Source: Nymphaea colorata
Lineage: Eukaryota > Streptophyta > Magnoliopsida > Nymphaeales > Nymphaeaceae
Assembly (NCBI RefSeq): GCF_008831285.2
Contig: NC_045139.1
Location: 34,443,706-34,507,705, forward strand
Length of the DNA stretch: 64,000 nucleotides
Direction of reading: 5' to 3'
The notes beneath the pieces were generated by a model. That model made no database searches, was not told the DNA's origin, and saw only the letters and a program-made list of their open reading frames with translations. Position 1 is the stretch's first letter; each line of letters opens with the position of its first letter. Shown here piece after piece: positions 23,955-36,914 of the stretch. The position numbers and the translations under genes are program-made.

Positions 23955-25530
23955 TGAGATTAAAACAGCCCTGCTTGCTTTTAATATCATCAACTTGTTT
24001 TGTAGGAAGTCCTTTAGTAAACTCATCGGCCAGCTGCTCTGTGCTCCTAGTATATGGTGTTTCAGTGTCTCTTTTGTGGACCTTTTCATGTACATAATGA
24101 AAATCAATTCTATGCATTTGGTATGTTCGTAAAGAAATAGAATTTGCTGCTATATGAATTGCAGCTTGATTGTCACACTGCATAGGAATGGGAGAGTTGA
24201 TAACAAATCCAAGCTCTTGGATGAGTGATTTTACCCAAATAGGCTCGCTTGAGTTAGTCGCCATTGCTCTGTATTCTGTCTCGGCACTAGATCTAGAAAC
24301 ATTATGTTGTTTTTTGCTTTTTTAAGAAACAAGGTTTTTACCAATATAAATGCAATAACCTGTCATAGATCTTCTATCTGAAGTGCTGGCCCGGTCTGCA
24401 TCTGAGTAACCTTGTATATTAACATTTCCATTCACTTTGTACCACAAACCTTGCCCTAGATTCTTTTTTAAGTATCTGACAACTCTTTCCACTGCTTTGA
24501 CATGAACCGCTTTAGAAAAATGCATATGTTGACTTACCAAGCTGACGACATAATTGAGTCAGGTCGTGTGACAATATGATAGATTAACTTCTCCACAAGT
24601 CTTTGATAGTTTGTCACATTTTCAATAGGGTCATCCTTGGTGTTGTCAAGTTTAGGGTACACTTCTATAGGAGTGTCAAATGGCCTAATACATGTTTCTC
24701 TTGTTTCTTTAAGTAAATCAAGTATGTACTTGCATTGGCTTACAAAGATGCCTTTTATGGACCCAGCAATTTCGATCCCCAAAAGGTACTTTAGTCTCCC
24801 CAGGTCCTTGATCTTGAAAGTATTGTGAAGATAGCACTTGGTGTGAGGTATCCCCTGTTCGTCATAGCTTGTAATTATTATGTCATCCACATAAATTTAA
24901 TACAACAACAATTTTATCGTCAGATCTTTTGATGAAAGTTGAATTATTTGAAGAACATCTGGTGAATTTTTTGCTCTCCAATGCATTGCTTAATTTTTTG
25001 TACCATGCTATGGGAGATTGCTTCGATCCATAAATCGACTTCTCTACAAACAAGATTTAGAGTACATACCATAGAGTGACCTGGTGGTAGGTACATATAT
25101 ACTTCTTATTGAAGGTCACCCTGTAAAAAAACATTCTTCTCATCTAATTGAAACAATGACCACTCAAAATTGCAAGCAATAGATAGGAGAATTTTGATGG
25201 TGGTCATTTTCGCTACAGGGGCAAAAGTCTCTTCATAGTATAACCCTTGGATTCGAGTATACCATTTAGCAACAAGATGTGCCTTATGCGTTCAATGGAG
25301 CCACCACTCTTGTCATTGGTTTTGAACATCCACTTGCACTCAACTGCACGTTTTCTCATTGAGAGAGTAACTACTTCCCATGTATTTTGTGTAGAATATC
25401 TAGCTCTTCATGCATGCCTTCAACCCATATCTTTTGGTCTTTGGCTTCCTGGTAAGTAATGAGATCTCTTCGCTTTTCAATATGATTGAGGAAGGCCATA
25501 TGATGTTTGGGGTGGTGGCGATAACTTAAA
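23955..25530 (-). pseudogene. Copia pol remnant: reverse transcriptase and RNase H
   Basis: Reverse transcriptase starts near 25400 (MRKRAVECKWMFKTN) and passes KQSPIAWYKKLSNALES (about 25000). It reaches the catalytic region MDDIIITSYDEQG at 24890, where the residues before MDD are broken, and KDLGRLKYLLGIE. RNase H follows with SDADRASTSDRRSMTG (about 24390), SRSSAETEYRAMA (about 24280) and the ADEFTKGLP tail (about 24020). Stops and frame changes occur at several points, including a stop just before KSKKQH near 24320. Confidence 0.85.
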
Positions 25531-25544
25531 AATTTTTCCTAGAG

Positions 25545-25945
25545 GATGGGTAACTGCAATGTAAGTGACAAAGTCTTCCAAATGTCTAGGTGGCAAGACG
25601 TTCAAAAATTTTCTGTTGTTCACACATTTTTTCTCTAGATCTAAGAGTAATAGACATATCCATAAGATAGTCAAATCGTCTCACATACCTTCGATGTGGC
25701 CTAGAAGATCACCAAAATTTTGGTTTTGCTTCTTAATATCCCAAATGCCTTGAGAGAGTTGATACATACGAGCAATGTCGTTTTTTTTCACTACAGAGTT
25801 CCTTCGCCTTTCTCCAATTTTAGTGAGCAGTTTCTGTGAAATAAAATCTTTGGGCGACCTTTGACTCCATAGAGTTAATCAACCTAGACATTATGAGATG
25901 ATTGGTTGATTGCCACTCTCTGTAAGATGGATCTGTTTTAGCAGG
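25545..25945 (-). pseudogene. Copia gag remnant
   Basis: Homologous to 1400-1775 in the unit 1 element (tttttctctagatctaagag, aaaattttggttttg). On the minus strand it is the middle of gag, heavily mutated. At about 25600 it is fused to the pol linker (PPRHLEDFVTY), which marks the internal deletion. Confidence 0.7.
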
Positions 25946-26139
25946 TTATGATACATGAGCAAGACTAAAATCAATGCAGAAGATTGTTGGTAGACTTTGC
26001 GTACAAAACTCAAATTGATTGTGAAGAATATCACCAACAGATGTTGCTGCAATTCTTCCAACGTTCAAACGATTTCAATAAGGCAAGAATGAGAGTGAAC
26101 CGGGAACATGCTGCGTTGGATGCAACGACTACTTTCAAC

Positions 26140-26729
26140 CAAGTCTTAACGACTAAACCAGGCAGCTTGTAGTAATTATGGTTCTTATAGAAGTCTCAAA
26201 TCCATGATAGAGAAACGTAACAGAGACATCTTTGCTCGGGACAAAGGCAACAAATTAAATTAAAATCTTATATATGTTTGGAAGATACAAGAACTTGCAA
26301 TCCTGCCCCAATAATTCTTGCACAAACTGAAAGAACGTGTAATACAACAGACAATTGCCAACAAAAATATATTATTTTCTGTTTGACTTTTTCTTCAATA
26401 TTATTGCCCATCATCTGTGCTTTATTAATTAGTAACATGAAGTTACATGAATGGACCGCAATAAAAATTTTATGAACTTTATAAAGGACGAAACAGACAA
26501 TTGATTACTGTTTGAATCTGAAAGCGGTTGAAATATCAAAACCTTGTGGCCAAAAAGCAATAGTAGACAACTGCTTCAAAAGGGTTCATGTTAATCTGGC
26601 TCCAACCACGTTCTGCCATTCCAGTACCTCCATTGACCAACAAAGCTGCTCCGAAGATAGACTGAACTCATGCCTATACTGTAGTTCTGAGTACCGTGCA
26701 CTGCACCAATCTCCTGTCTCTTTCCTTCA
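26140..26729. other. 3' flank of MATE copy 2; no gene
   Basis: Matches 2392-3039 in unit 1 and 40430-41192 in unit 3. It is probably the 3' UTR and downstream region of MATE copy 2. Nothing else is recognisable. Confidence 0.6.
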
Positions 26730-27944
26730 TCATTTCTCTGAAAGGGACTCTGGCTTGTGATCTTGCCAATGACTCAGACGATTTTGTGCTTTCTCGACCT
26801 AAAACAAGAGAATTCGCGAGAGAGAAAATGAAAAGAAAGTGAGGAACGGAAAAAAAAAATTCCCTTCAATATAATTCATGACATGAGAAACGAAGCATGC
26901 AGAATCCATAACAAGCCCCATCTACATGTTTAGCAAGCAAACAACATAAAATATAGCATATGTTCAAAAGGGTAGTCACCACAAATCTATCTTAAGTATT
27001 ACAAATCACAAACCAAAAAAAACATCGTTTTATTAGATCTAGATCCAACACTGAATTAACGAATTTATTTAGAACTAAACCCATTGCTAGTTGGATCTCA
27101 ATCTTGATCCATTATTAAAACAATATTTGGATCAGACATGTTCCCAAATTGATAAGTCAGTTTGGGTTCCCACATAAACAGAGATGCATTGACTAATTTT
27201 TAGAAGGAAGTGTAGTAGAGTTTGAAGTGTACCTCCTTGTTCCAGTCTGTTCGATAAGTCACCCACATTAGAATGAGGGTCTGCATTACAGTGCCTCCCA
27301 GCATACCAGACCATATTCCCTGCATCACATGCCCATGTCATGATTCACAGGCTAGTGCACCATCAATACGACTAGGGGTGGGCATCAGGCCAGTACCCAA
27401 CAGGGAGGGCCAAGCCTCAAGAGGCAGCAGGCATTTGCTACAGCCCAGCTGAAGCCTGACTTCTTATGGGGTAGGGCTGGGCATCAGGTATGAAGGCCCT
27501 GGTATAAGTTGCCCCCACTTATTAACTTGCATTTGCAGTACCCGTGAATTGAATATTGAACATGGAAAAGAAGCAAGAACGTGACAGTGAACTTGAAAGA
27601 AACATTGAACATTCAACAACATAAAATTTTAAGTAAAAGTGATATCAAAATAATGACCGGTGTCCGACTCCTCTCACCTTAGCGCCTAGATCGAATTTGA
27701 AGCCGAGCAATGCACCCAATGGGATGCCTACGACGTAGTAGCACCCAACGTTCACGTAAGCCACAAATGCTTGCCACCCGCAGCCGACGGCAACCCCTAT
27801 TATATACGCTCATGTTGGCAATTTAGAAGAAATGGAAGGAAGATATCCAAGAAAAGTACTGGAATAATGGAATCATTCAACAGCATGAAGTTCTAAATAT
27901 TAGTAACAAGCAAAGTTTGTAAATTGTATTGAGTCTTAGAATTA

Positions 27945-28085
27945 TTGCGTGAGTGGGAGGAGAGCCACACCCTCGAGCGAGATCCCCCTTTGTTGCAGAA
28001 CATAGGGAGGAGGATTTACTGACTCGAACCAGCAACCGCCTACCAACCACTGATTCCATTGTGCGCCAATACCACATGTGGCAAA
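27945..28085 (-). repeat. tRNA-derived SINE-like fragment in MATE intron 5 (unit 2)
   Basis: Counterpart of 4330-4470, with tggttcgagtcagtaaatcc on the minus strand. Confidence 0.5.
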
Positions 28086-28224
28086 CTTGAACTATATAAC
28101 TTTGCTAAAAAATCACTATTTTGTCTAAGCATGCCAACCGTTTGGATTCGTACACAAATTTGGATCATCTTTTGACAATGAATTCAGATCCAGCTAACAG
28201 TACAAGAACCCACATCTCTACGCA

Positions 28225-28643
28225 TAGGGATGTCAACGGATCGGATTCGGATCGGATTCGGATCGGATACATCTTCAATCATATCCACTTTTTCGGATAT
28301 TCATATATTCGGACTCGGATTCGGATTCAAATTCGAATAAAGCAAAGTCATATCCGAATCCGAATCCAAAATCCGATTTTACAATCCAAATCCGATCTGA
28401 ATCCGATTTTTATATTTATATCTGAATCTGAATCCGAATCCGAATTTTGAACCGGATTTCGCCATTTTTCAAGTATCCGATCTGAATCCGTATCCGAATC
28501 CGATCCGATATTCATGTATATCCGAATCTGAATCCGAATCCGATCCGATTTCTTAATCGGATATTAAATTTTTATCCATATCCGATTTTTTCAGATCGGA
28601 TCGGTCGGATATCCTATTCAAATAGGATATATTGACATCCCTA
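28225..28643. mobile_element. hAT-like MITE with GGATCGGATTC-type tandem words
   Basis: A 419-bp insertion in intron 5 of MATE copy 2. It has 12-bp perfect inverted ends (TAGGGATGTCAA at 28225, TTGACATCCCTA ending 28643) and an 8-bp target duplication (tctacgca 28217-28224; tctatgca 28644-28651, one mismatch). Units 1 and 3 show empty sites at about 4595 and 42813. The inside is a degenerate array of ggattcggatc and its reverse complement aatccgaatccg, so the element can fold on itself. There is no coding capacity. Confidence 0.88.
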
Positions 28644-31600
28644 TCTATGCATCCCTAGAGAACCTTTTATACTGGTATTCCATTGTAGGGGGGTGCTTTG
28701 AAGATCCCACAGCAAAGGTAGAACAATTTCGTTGAGAGTTTTTGGGTGGTTCTGAAACTTTAGTATCAGCATTAAAATTCTACCTATTTAGGTGGAACTG
28801 TAATGCATCGTATAATTTTTCAAGTCATCAAACATTATATGGTATATATAATGTGAAACTTTTGTTCCACCTCAAAGGTACCTGATGTTAAATATCTACC
28901 ATTCTATTATGCACACCAGGTGTGCACAGAAACGTGAAATAACTAAAATGCCCTTTTCAAAGTGAAAAAAAAAAGTTTTTTAAAAGAAGGGAATTATAGA
29001 AAAAAATAGCTAAAGCTCTAATAAGTATACTTCATTATGAAAAATATCTTGACCCTCCTCGTTTTAGTTTGTGTATATTTGTTGAGTGCATGGGGTGTCA
29101 ATCTCATATTTAGTACCATGTATTCAAACGTTACCTTAAAGGTTGGAACATGATTTGATATCATAGGTGGTTGTGAAGCTGCATTAAAGCAATATGAACA
29201 TTTTAACATGCAATACAAACATTTTAACATGTTCACGAAATCCAATTAAATGAATTCGAAATTTGATTTATGATTAGATATTATCATAACATCCATTTAT
29301 GTCCCTAAATCCATTGGAAATATAGCCAAAGAAAGGAATCGATCGGAAGACAAACAAGGAGTTAACATTGAAGTATGTAGTTACCTGAGAGGACGGGTTG
29401 GATGCCGTTGAGAAGGAGGGTGAGGGCGAGCAATGGGCAAAGATCAGACACCGCTGCCGCCACCGTCTCTCCCTCTGTGAATGCATAGCTGATGACATGG
29501 CGGAGGGCCAGGACGATGCCGGCGCAAATGGCAGAGACGATGAGGGAGATGAGTACTACTATGACGACGGAGAACGATGCCGCCTTGGGGTTGCCGGCGC
29601 CCAACTCGTTCCCCACTCTAACACTGATAAGCAGAATTACGGACAACCGATTAGCCAAGACAATTCAACAGCATCGACATTACAACCTCATGTGGTTGTT
29701 TTGAAGCTTATTTTCTTGCACTGATTTGATCTGGAAGTGAGTTATAGCTGTTCAAAATCATCATGTTATTCTTTTGTATTGCCGCTTTTTGTGGGAAGCT
29801 GTCGAATTAATCAAGAAACTTTACCTTGTTGCAGGAAAGCTTCTGTTTTATCATAACTGAAAGAGAAGATGGAAAATGAGGAAATTGACAGATTGAAATG
29901 GGAATCGGCAAGAGAATTAAAATTACCTTGCAGCAGCATTGAACCCCACGGAGATCATGAAGACCAATCCAGATATTATCATACTGCAGTCATTGGGGCA
30001 GCCAAAATGAGAACCAAGTCTAGATAAAAAGAGATAGACCTTGTCTGTGTTCAGTCTCAGTGCATGAATGTTGGCAAACTGGTGAATTTGACTTGGTTTG
30101 GTTGAACAATGAGACATGGGGTCGACTCTGCTGTGGATAAAACAATCTTACTCGTTTAATTAATCAAGTCTAGTTTGCTTAACTCTAATTCGACTCATTC
30201 ATAAGCTCGAGTTTTCAGATAAGCTCTAGCTTTCATAAACAAGTCGAGTTTGCCTGATCAAACGGAGCACCCGGGGGAGGGAGTACGTACCAGATGGAGA
30301 GCGAGTCGAGCTCGATCTCGGCGTTCTTCAGGAGTCCGGCGAGGAGGACGAGGATCTGGAAGTACCAAGTCTCGAGGCAGAGCATGACGGCGGAGGCGGT
30401 GGAGAGCTTGAGGAAGCCGCAGAGGCCGGAGAAGGCCTTGATGGAGAAGCCGGTCCACGTCTGCTTGCAGTTGGGGCTGGTGACGATGTAGACGAATTGG
30501 GCGATGACGATGATCCACCAGGAGAGGCTGAGCACCAGCGACGCGCCCAGCAGCCCCAGCCCCATCTTGTAGACGGCCAGCCAGCTGAGGAGGAGGTGGA
30601 CGAGGAGGGTGGAGGCGGAGATGATGGCGCTGGGGGCGACCAGGCTCTGCGCCTGCATGAACTTTTGGATGGGGAAGTTGATGGCATAGGCGAATATCTG
30701 CGGGATGAGGCCCATCACGAAGACGGACGCTGCGCCGGCGATGGCAGTGGACTCCCCCAGGAAGAGCAATATCTGCTTGGAGAAGACGTAGATGACGGTG
30801 AGGGGGATGCCCGCCAGCGTCAGCAGTATGGCCGATCTCTGCACGTATATCCCCAGCATGTCGTATTTCTTTCGCTCCAAATGCCTGGCCGCACAGTGTC
30901 TCCACCGCGCTTCCCATCCCCAACTGCATTCATCCATAACCACCATCAGATTCCGGCCCTCCGGCGAACCGGACCGGCCGTCCGCAATTTCATCCTTCCA
31001 TTCATTGAGTGACCTGTTCATATTATTCGTGCCCACCATCAGATGGCAAGGCTGCCGGAGCCGGGAGAACTTGAAGCCGGCGGGCCAAGTTGCAGGGGGC
31101 TTTCATTTGCTGGACGGGCAAATGAATGAGATATCTCAGGAGAAAGTGGCAGCACTTTCTCCAGGTTTATTTGTGACGTTAAAAAAAAAATGGAAGGAGG
31201 AGAAGAAAAGCTTCGTGGATACATTCATTATTCCCATAGTTTAAAAAAACGTATTTTTTCTAGGAAATACGTTAAAAGTGTGGAAAATAAATTACCCAAA
31301 AAGGTAAAACATTATTTTTTAGTCCAAACGAAGAAACAGGAAACTTTTTTCCTTTTTTTTGTTTTGGTACTTTTCTTACACTTTTTCATACTAAACTGTT
31401 TGCTTCATATTTAATTTACTATTTATCTATTTATTTGTATATTGTCTTATTAGTTTTTATTTAAATTTTAAGATTTTATAAATTTCCAATATTTTTTCTG
31501 TTTTTTCAAGCTTTGCCTGTTACGCACGTGAAAATTTTGCTATTTAAAACCAGAAAACAATATTTCTGACTACAAGAAAGTAGCCAAAATAATTAGGCGC

Positions 31601-34600
31601 ATGGCAGCATTCGTGAAACATCGTAGAAAAAGGGAAAAATGAGAGACATATTCGTGCGATAAAAAAGAAAAAGTCGAAACTGCATTTGAATATAGTTTTC
31701 CGATCACGTCTACCCATCTATGAAGTCGAAACCCTAAAATATTTGGATTTAATTATCCTAAAGATGTAAAGATGCAAAGGATCGGAAAGAATTTCAGGTT
31801 AGATATATAGTGCAGTTTAAACTCATGCACTTGGAGTCCTAATCACACAGTTATAGCAGATTCATGAATGTGTTCCTTGGGGTTTGGACAGAAAAATCCT
31901 TAGACACTACCGGCAGTGTGTTTAATCAGGCCATGATCGGACAGAATTTAAATTGCCTAAGAGGATTTCATCTCCTCCTTCGTAGCTAGAGATGCCTATA
32001 CAATTGCAAACAAACAAAGAGGATAGAGGGAATCTTTAATTGACCATCTTCGACAAAAACAAAAGAGCGAGAGAGAATAATTGACGGATAGTTGACGCTC
32101 TGAATTGAAGGAGTGTTATTGTGATGAGTTCGTTCCCTCAGTCGCATCAGAGATGCTAGTAAAGCAGAATGACGCGCAATGGATCCAAAAATAGTGTCCT
32201 TGGACCTTTTTCAATGCAATTAATTAATTATTCCGTTTACTTTTGTGGATCATGTGGTCACAAATTCTCAGAGGGTAACAGAACTTTTGCCCGCACGTCA
32301 TTCATATTGTTCCAATGATTACAGAATATTCACAAGAATGATAAAAATGTCAATGATAATTGTACTCTTACTGCATCGTTCACGGCATAAAACAGAAATT
32401 TTTCGCACAAGTAAACAAGAACGATGACTCTTCGAAGCTTATATCTAATACCAAAATCATGTTATTATCATCTGTTGATTAAGAACATGTTCTGAACAAC
32501 ATAACATTACAATGAAGAAATTACAGAGAGTTATCTTTGGTTCACACAATCGGCAACTCAAAAGCCAGTGATGCCAAGCTTTATGTGACGGATTACGACT
32601 GAACGGTTGCATGTATGTTCAAACAGTGAATAAATAATAACATATTAATAGTAATAGCAAAGTACAGTTGAAAGATGCCCGCATTAATAGGGACCTCTGG
32701 ACGAGCATTTAGTGGAGAAGATTCTTAATTCAGTTTAAGAATTTAAGATGCTTGTTCCTATATTTACATTTAAGTGCAACCAATGTTGTCTTTAATAAAC
32801 ATAATTTTCTTGAAGATTAGAAAATTGGAAAACCAATAGGTGATACGTCAATTGGAGCTTGAATTATAATTGTTTTTCTTCATATAAAAAACTATGGGCA
32901 ATACTGTTGTACGCTAAGAGCTGAAGCCCCTACCTTTTGGTGCCTTAAGGTGACACATTCGTGATGCTCCAACTTGTATATCGCTGCTCTAACTTTCCTA
33001 GGGGCTTGATGCCACCGAAACTCCAAACTAAGACATGATAAAATAGATCTTTTCTGACATGATAAAGTAAAAACCAAAAGAGTAGAGGTGGTAGTTTATG
33101 ACATGGTCATAGAGGTGACGGACAGAAGGCGGCCACCTAGATCTCTCTCCTCTCTCATTCTCTCAACACCCCCCCTCCCCTTGTTTGTCAATCTATTCTA
33201 TAATGTTTTTTATTGTTTGCCGATGTTTTGCTGCGTAGCAATCATCGGAATGGAAGCCATGACTAGCTAGTAGCTGTTCAATGAGTGAGAAGCTAATCCT
33301 ATCACCCGAGCGAATGCCGAAGACCTTCCTGTTCCCTCATCCCCGACCAGCTATAACTAGTGGCTTTTGAAGTGGTGTGAGAGGCGGATGGATCTCCAAC
33401 TCACTCAACACTTCTCAAATCCTATTTCAAGACATTCATCAAATGAGTATTCCTTAAAAACTGTTTTGTGGAGCAACTGAAAGCCACAAATAGTATCTAA
33501 AAGAGAAGTGAAATCAAAAGAAATAAACATGAATGAAAGAACCAATGCGCTTAGAAATGAGGTCAGCCTGTCTAAGGATACGTCAACTTATTTTCATCGA
33601 ATTGGATGTATCCTAGAGTATATTCTCCAATTTATCGGATGTTCACACATTCATATTCAAATATGAATTAAAGAAAAGCTACTATATCTGAATCCAATTT
33701 AAAATTCACAATCTGAATAGGTCTCTTCGATTCACTTCTTTATCTGGGCGCAACAATCTCCGAACAAAGAAAATGTAACTCTAATTGTCTAAAATCACTC
33801 AGCTCCCTTATAACAGTTGAGTGAAAAGCAAGGAGAAAACTGTGATAAATATTTTCGTCATATGGTATTAGTTTACACTTTTTTTTCTTTATTTTTTTTT
33901 CGACTGTCCATCTTAGATAGGCAAAGTCATCATTAAGTTACTCATCTAAACTGATATGTTAAGAATTGACTTTGAAAATATATAGATATTGGTTAAAGGA
34001 TATTTGTTTAAAATTGAATGCAACTACAAATCCAAAGTTGGTTGGATGTTTATCCAAAACTGAATCTAAATCCGATCGGATGAATCTAATTAAATTTCTT
34101 GACCGGATGCAAAGTTTTTTCCTATACGACCTGAGGCGCTTTTCTTGGATAAACTAATAATTAACCCCAAGTGAGTTTGCTTCTTGGTCCAAACCCTTGC
34201 ATCGGTGGTACGATGGAATGCCAGTTGCCACCTCCTAGTTAAGCCAAAACAAATTCAAGCTTTAAAAGTATGCTTAGCAAATAGCAAGGTAGAAGCAGCC
34301 AACCTTCTGAGTGGCTGAAACTTGTCCGATACAGTGATTCACATTGCATTATGAAAAGGACATTATAAAAAGTAATTTGATACACATTAAATAAAAAATA
34401 TATGAAAGCAATTAACTAAAAATAGAAAACTCTTAAAAAATATTTTAAAATGATAGAAACACCACCAAATGGATTTTTGCTTGTCATGGATTCGATTGAA
34501 TTCCAAAATAAAATTTCCTCCTCTCTTCTCTTCTCTTCTCTTCTCTTATCTTATCAATAGAGAAAAGAAAAGAACGGTCGAACGTGAATTGTGAAATATT

Positions 34601-35125
34601 TTCTCCGACTCTTGTCAGTTTGACAGAAAGTTTTCTATGGTACAACTTATCGTTCTGATTAGTAAATTCCATGTGCACAAGATAACGAAACTTTAATGGC
34701 GATCAGAAGCAGTTTCTCTCACACGCTGCCGAATGTTGGATAGCGAGAGAGAGAAAGAGAAGGAGAGGTAGAGACTCTGTAATTACCATCAGACCGTAGG
34801 CCAAAACTTGGATGCCGGTGTTACCGAGGGAGGCAGCGGCAAGCTCGAGGTTGCCGAGGTGACCGGAGAAGATCCGGGTAGCCATGGACATGACGTAGTT
34901 AAGCATGTAGACGAGAACGGCGGGGCCGGCGAGGTTGCAGAGCAGCCGGAGCTCAACCCAGGTCGCCGCTCGAATCCGGTGCAACCACGGCACGCCGTCG
35001 TCGTTCAGGATGCTCTCCAACTGAGCATTCCAACTTGGTGCCGCCGGAACAGCAGGCTTTCCATCTTCTGTCTGCTCCACAAGAAGTGGCTCCTCCATAT
35101 CAATCTGCCCAACTCCGGAACTCAT

Positions 35126-35570
35126 GGAGATCGATGGTGATCGCCGGTGACCGGATAGCCGGCGTTTGCTCTCTCTGTTTCTCTCTCTCTCTCTCTTCCC
35201 CTTCTTTGAAGCTGATCGGACTATGAGCTGCTCAAGCTGCTTCTTATCCTTCCTCTTCCGTCTCTTCTCTCTCTACTTAATGATTTGTGGATCACAAGGC
35301 AGCCAGACAAGTTGGCCTATCTACCAGTCTTGGCCGTCGACGAGAACGGTTCAGATTGCAGTCAAATTTCCCACTGGTATTATAACATTTATACATGATT
35401 CAACATTTAGATGTAATCAGTTTGAAATTTATGATCACATCTCATTCAATTCAGATTATACAATGAAACTACATATGAAATTCCAATCTAGTTAGTAATT
35501 AGATATTTTCTCGATGATGGGAGTTTCTTATAATATACAAGCAAGTTGCTCTCTGCCGCTAGTTTTTAGT
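35126..35570 (-). promoter_or_regulatory. 5' flank of MATE copy 2
   Basis: Immediately upstream of the ATG the sequence passes into a CT repeat (35178-35205) and then into DNA matching 11240 onward in unit 1. The 380-bp piece that carries the TATA box in unit 1 is absent. I see no convincing TATA box within 200 bp, so promoter activity is uncertain. Confidence 0.4.
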
Positions 35571-35574
35571 CAAG

Positions 35575-36900
35575 TTAAAGCTGTTTAGGCTCCATTTATC
35601 GGCAGTCTTTGAGTTAATGAAAACCTTAATGCCTAAGTTATAAACAAGGTGCTGCATTTTTAGACCCCCACTCGCGTTGTTGCGAAGTGGGTGCACGTGC
35701 AGGTGTGACCAAGATTCGCACCTAGAGTCAGTCAACATGAGTCAGTGCAGTCAGCCGCACCTGGCTATTTTCACCAATTTTGGCCAATTGTCAATGTGCA
35801 CCCGAGTCAGGTGTGGTCAAACTAATATTTTGATTCATTTTTTTGAGGTTTTTAAAATTTTTATTTATATAAAAATCGATTTAGGGCACGATGGATCGTG
35901 CCCTTTCCCTTCCCGCTGCTCTCTCTCCGTCTACTGCTCTCCACCTTTTACCTCTACCGACAGCATCCTCTCCTCCGGTGATTGTCCTCAGAAGAACGAT
36001 CGGACTGCTCGCTTGCTGTATTCTTCTTTCACATCTTTCCGCTTTTTCTTCACTCACTAACGAAACAGCATTTATTTAGGAAGGTAAACTATCTCTCTCA
36101 ATCCCTCTCTCCCCTTCTTCTCCGTCTTCTACCTCCACCGGCAGCATCATCTCTGCCTTCTCTTTCACTCACTTCGTTCGTGGGTGTCTACATCTTCACA
36201 TATTCAGGAGTGTCTATATCTTCTGCTGATTTTCCGGTGACCGGTGAGGTGCCCTTTTTAAGTATTGCCATATCATGACGTTGATATGCCTTAATCAATA
36301 AAGGAGGAGATCATCAAATGGATCTCGAGTCTCGACGTCTCGTTCATGTTCATTTCATTATATGTTTCTTTAATGGACTCATGAGCTCGTGTTTAGTTTG
36401 GTTAAGGGTATGTCTTTGTGGTGCGGAAAAGTCTGTGTACTTCTTCTCTGCTGTGGATTAAATAAATGTACAACTCAAAGTTATAACTCAAAGTTATGGT
36501 ATGAGACTCCGAGTTGCGATGGTTGCCTTAACATATATCTTACGAATTTGTTTCATATTGTTTTTCTAGTTGTTTCATTATTCAGGTCCAGTTCCTACCA
36601 AAGCCGTATGATTTATTTAGTAGAGTATCACATAATTAATCATGCGGTGAAATTTGGATGAAGTATGAATTGTGAACTCAAAACTAGAGTATATTTCTTG
36701 TTGAATTGATGATTGATAATAATATCATGATTTGCAAATTGTAATTTTGATTTCGTTAGTGATAACATTGTTGTTTATAGACAATTGGTTGATTATATAT
36801 ATTATAATAATAAATTAATATTAATAATAATAATCAATACCCTCGTCGCACCTAAATTTTTTGAGGTGTGTCATTCCGGCACCCGCACCTGGGCACGTAT
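35575..36900. mobile_element. Unit 2-specific insertion, unclassified
   Basis: About 1.3 kb present in unit 2 but absent from units 1 and 3 at the equivalent point (after ctgccgctagttttta). Its left part has gtgggtgcacgtgcaggtgtgacc and its right part ggtgtgtcattccggcaccc with gcacctgggc, weakly inverted. The middle has CT-rich stretches (35900-36170). No transposase, gag or pol is seen; a non-autonomous transposon is the likeliest reading. Confidence 0.4.
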
Positions 36901-36914
36901 GTGACATAGGTTAT

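Larger units (their letters stand above)
23585..26139 (-). mobile_element. Ty1/copia retrotransposon, internally deleted, at the unit 1/unit 2 junction
   Basis: A minus-strand element with a complete 3' LTR (23585-23934), polypurine tract, RNase H, reverse transcriptase, a gag remnant and a truncated 5' LTR (25950-26139). Integrase, protease and most of gag are deleted at about 25600, and the primer site with half of the 5' LTR at about 25948. Unit 3 has an empty site: ttgttcctagaatcttaa at about 40400 continues into the same unit sequence with no insertion. It is the same insertion as at 1-2391, so it was present before units 1 and 2 separated. Confidence 0.85.
26730..35125 (-). pseudogene. 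MATE transporter copy 2 (DTX40-like), one frameshift
   Basis: All seven exons are present with GT..AG borders: 34787-35125, 30291-30923, 29927-29983, 29385-29623, 27678-27796, 27233-27319 and 26730-26798. Exon lengths equal those of copy 1 except exon 2, which is 633 nt instead of 632. The extra base is in the run tttcttt at about 30870-30872, codon 136 (copy 1 reads GAKKYEMLG, copy 2 GAKEIRHAG). The wrong frame then stays open to the end of exon 2. Everything else would encode a normal protein ([18 protein letters not shown] at the start, NRLSHWQDHKPESLSEK at the end). It is either a very young pseudogene or an assembly error in a homopolymer-like run. The TATA-bearing promoter segment of copy 1 is missing here. 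Confidence 0.85.

Noticed and set aside
28121-28450. 109-codon frame with many Arg-Ile and Ser-Glu repeats
   Set aside because: Produced by the repeated words inside the hAT-like MITE.
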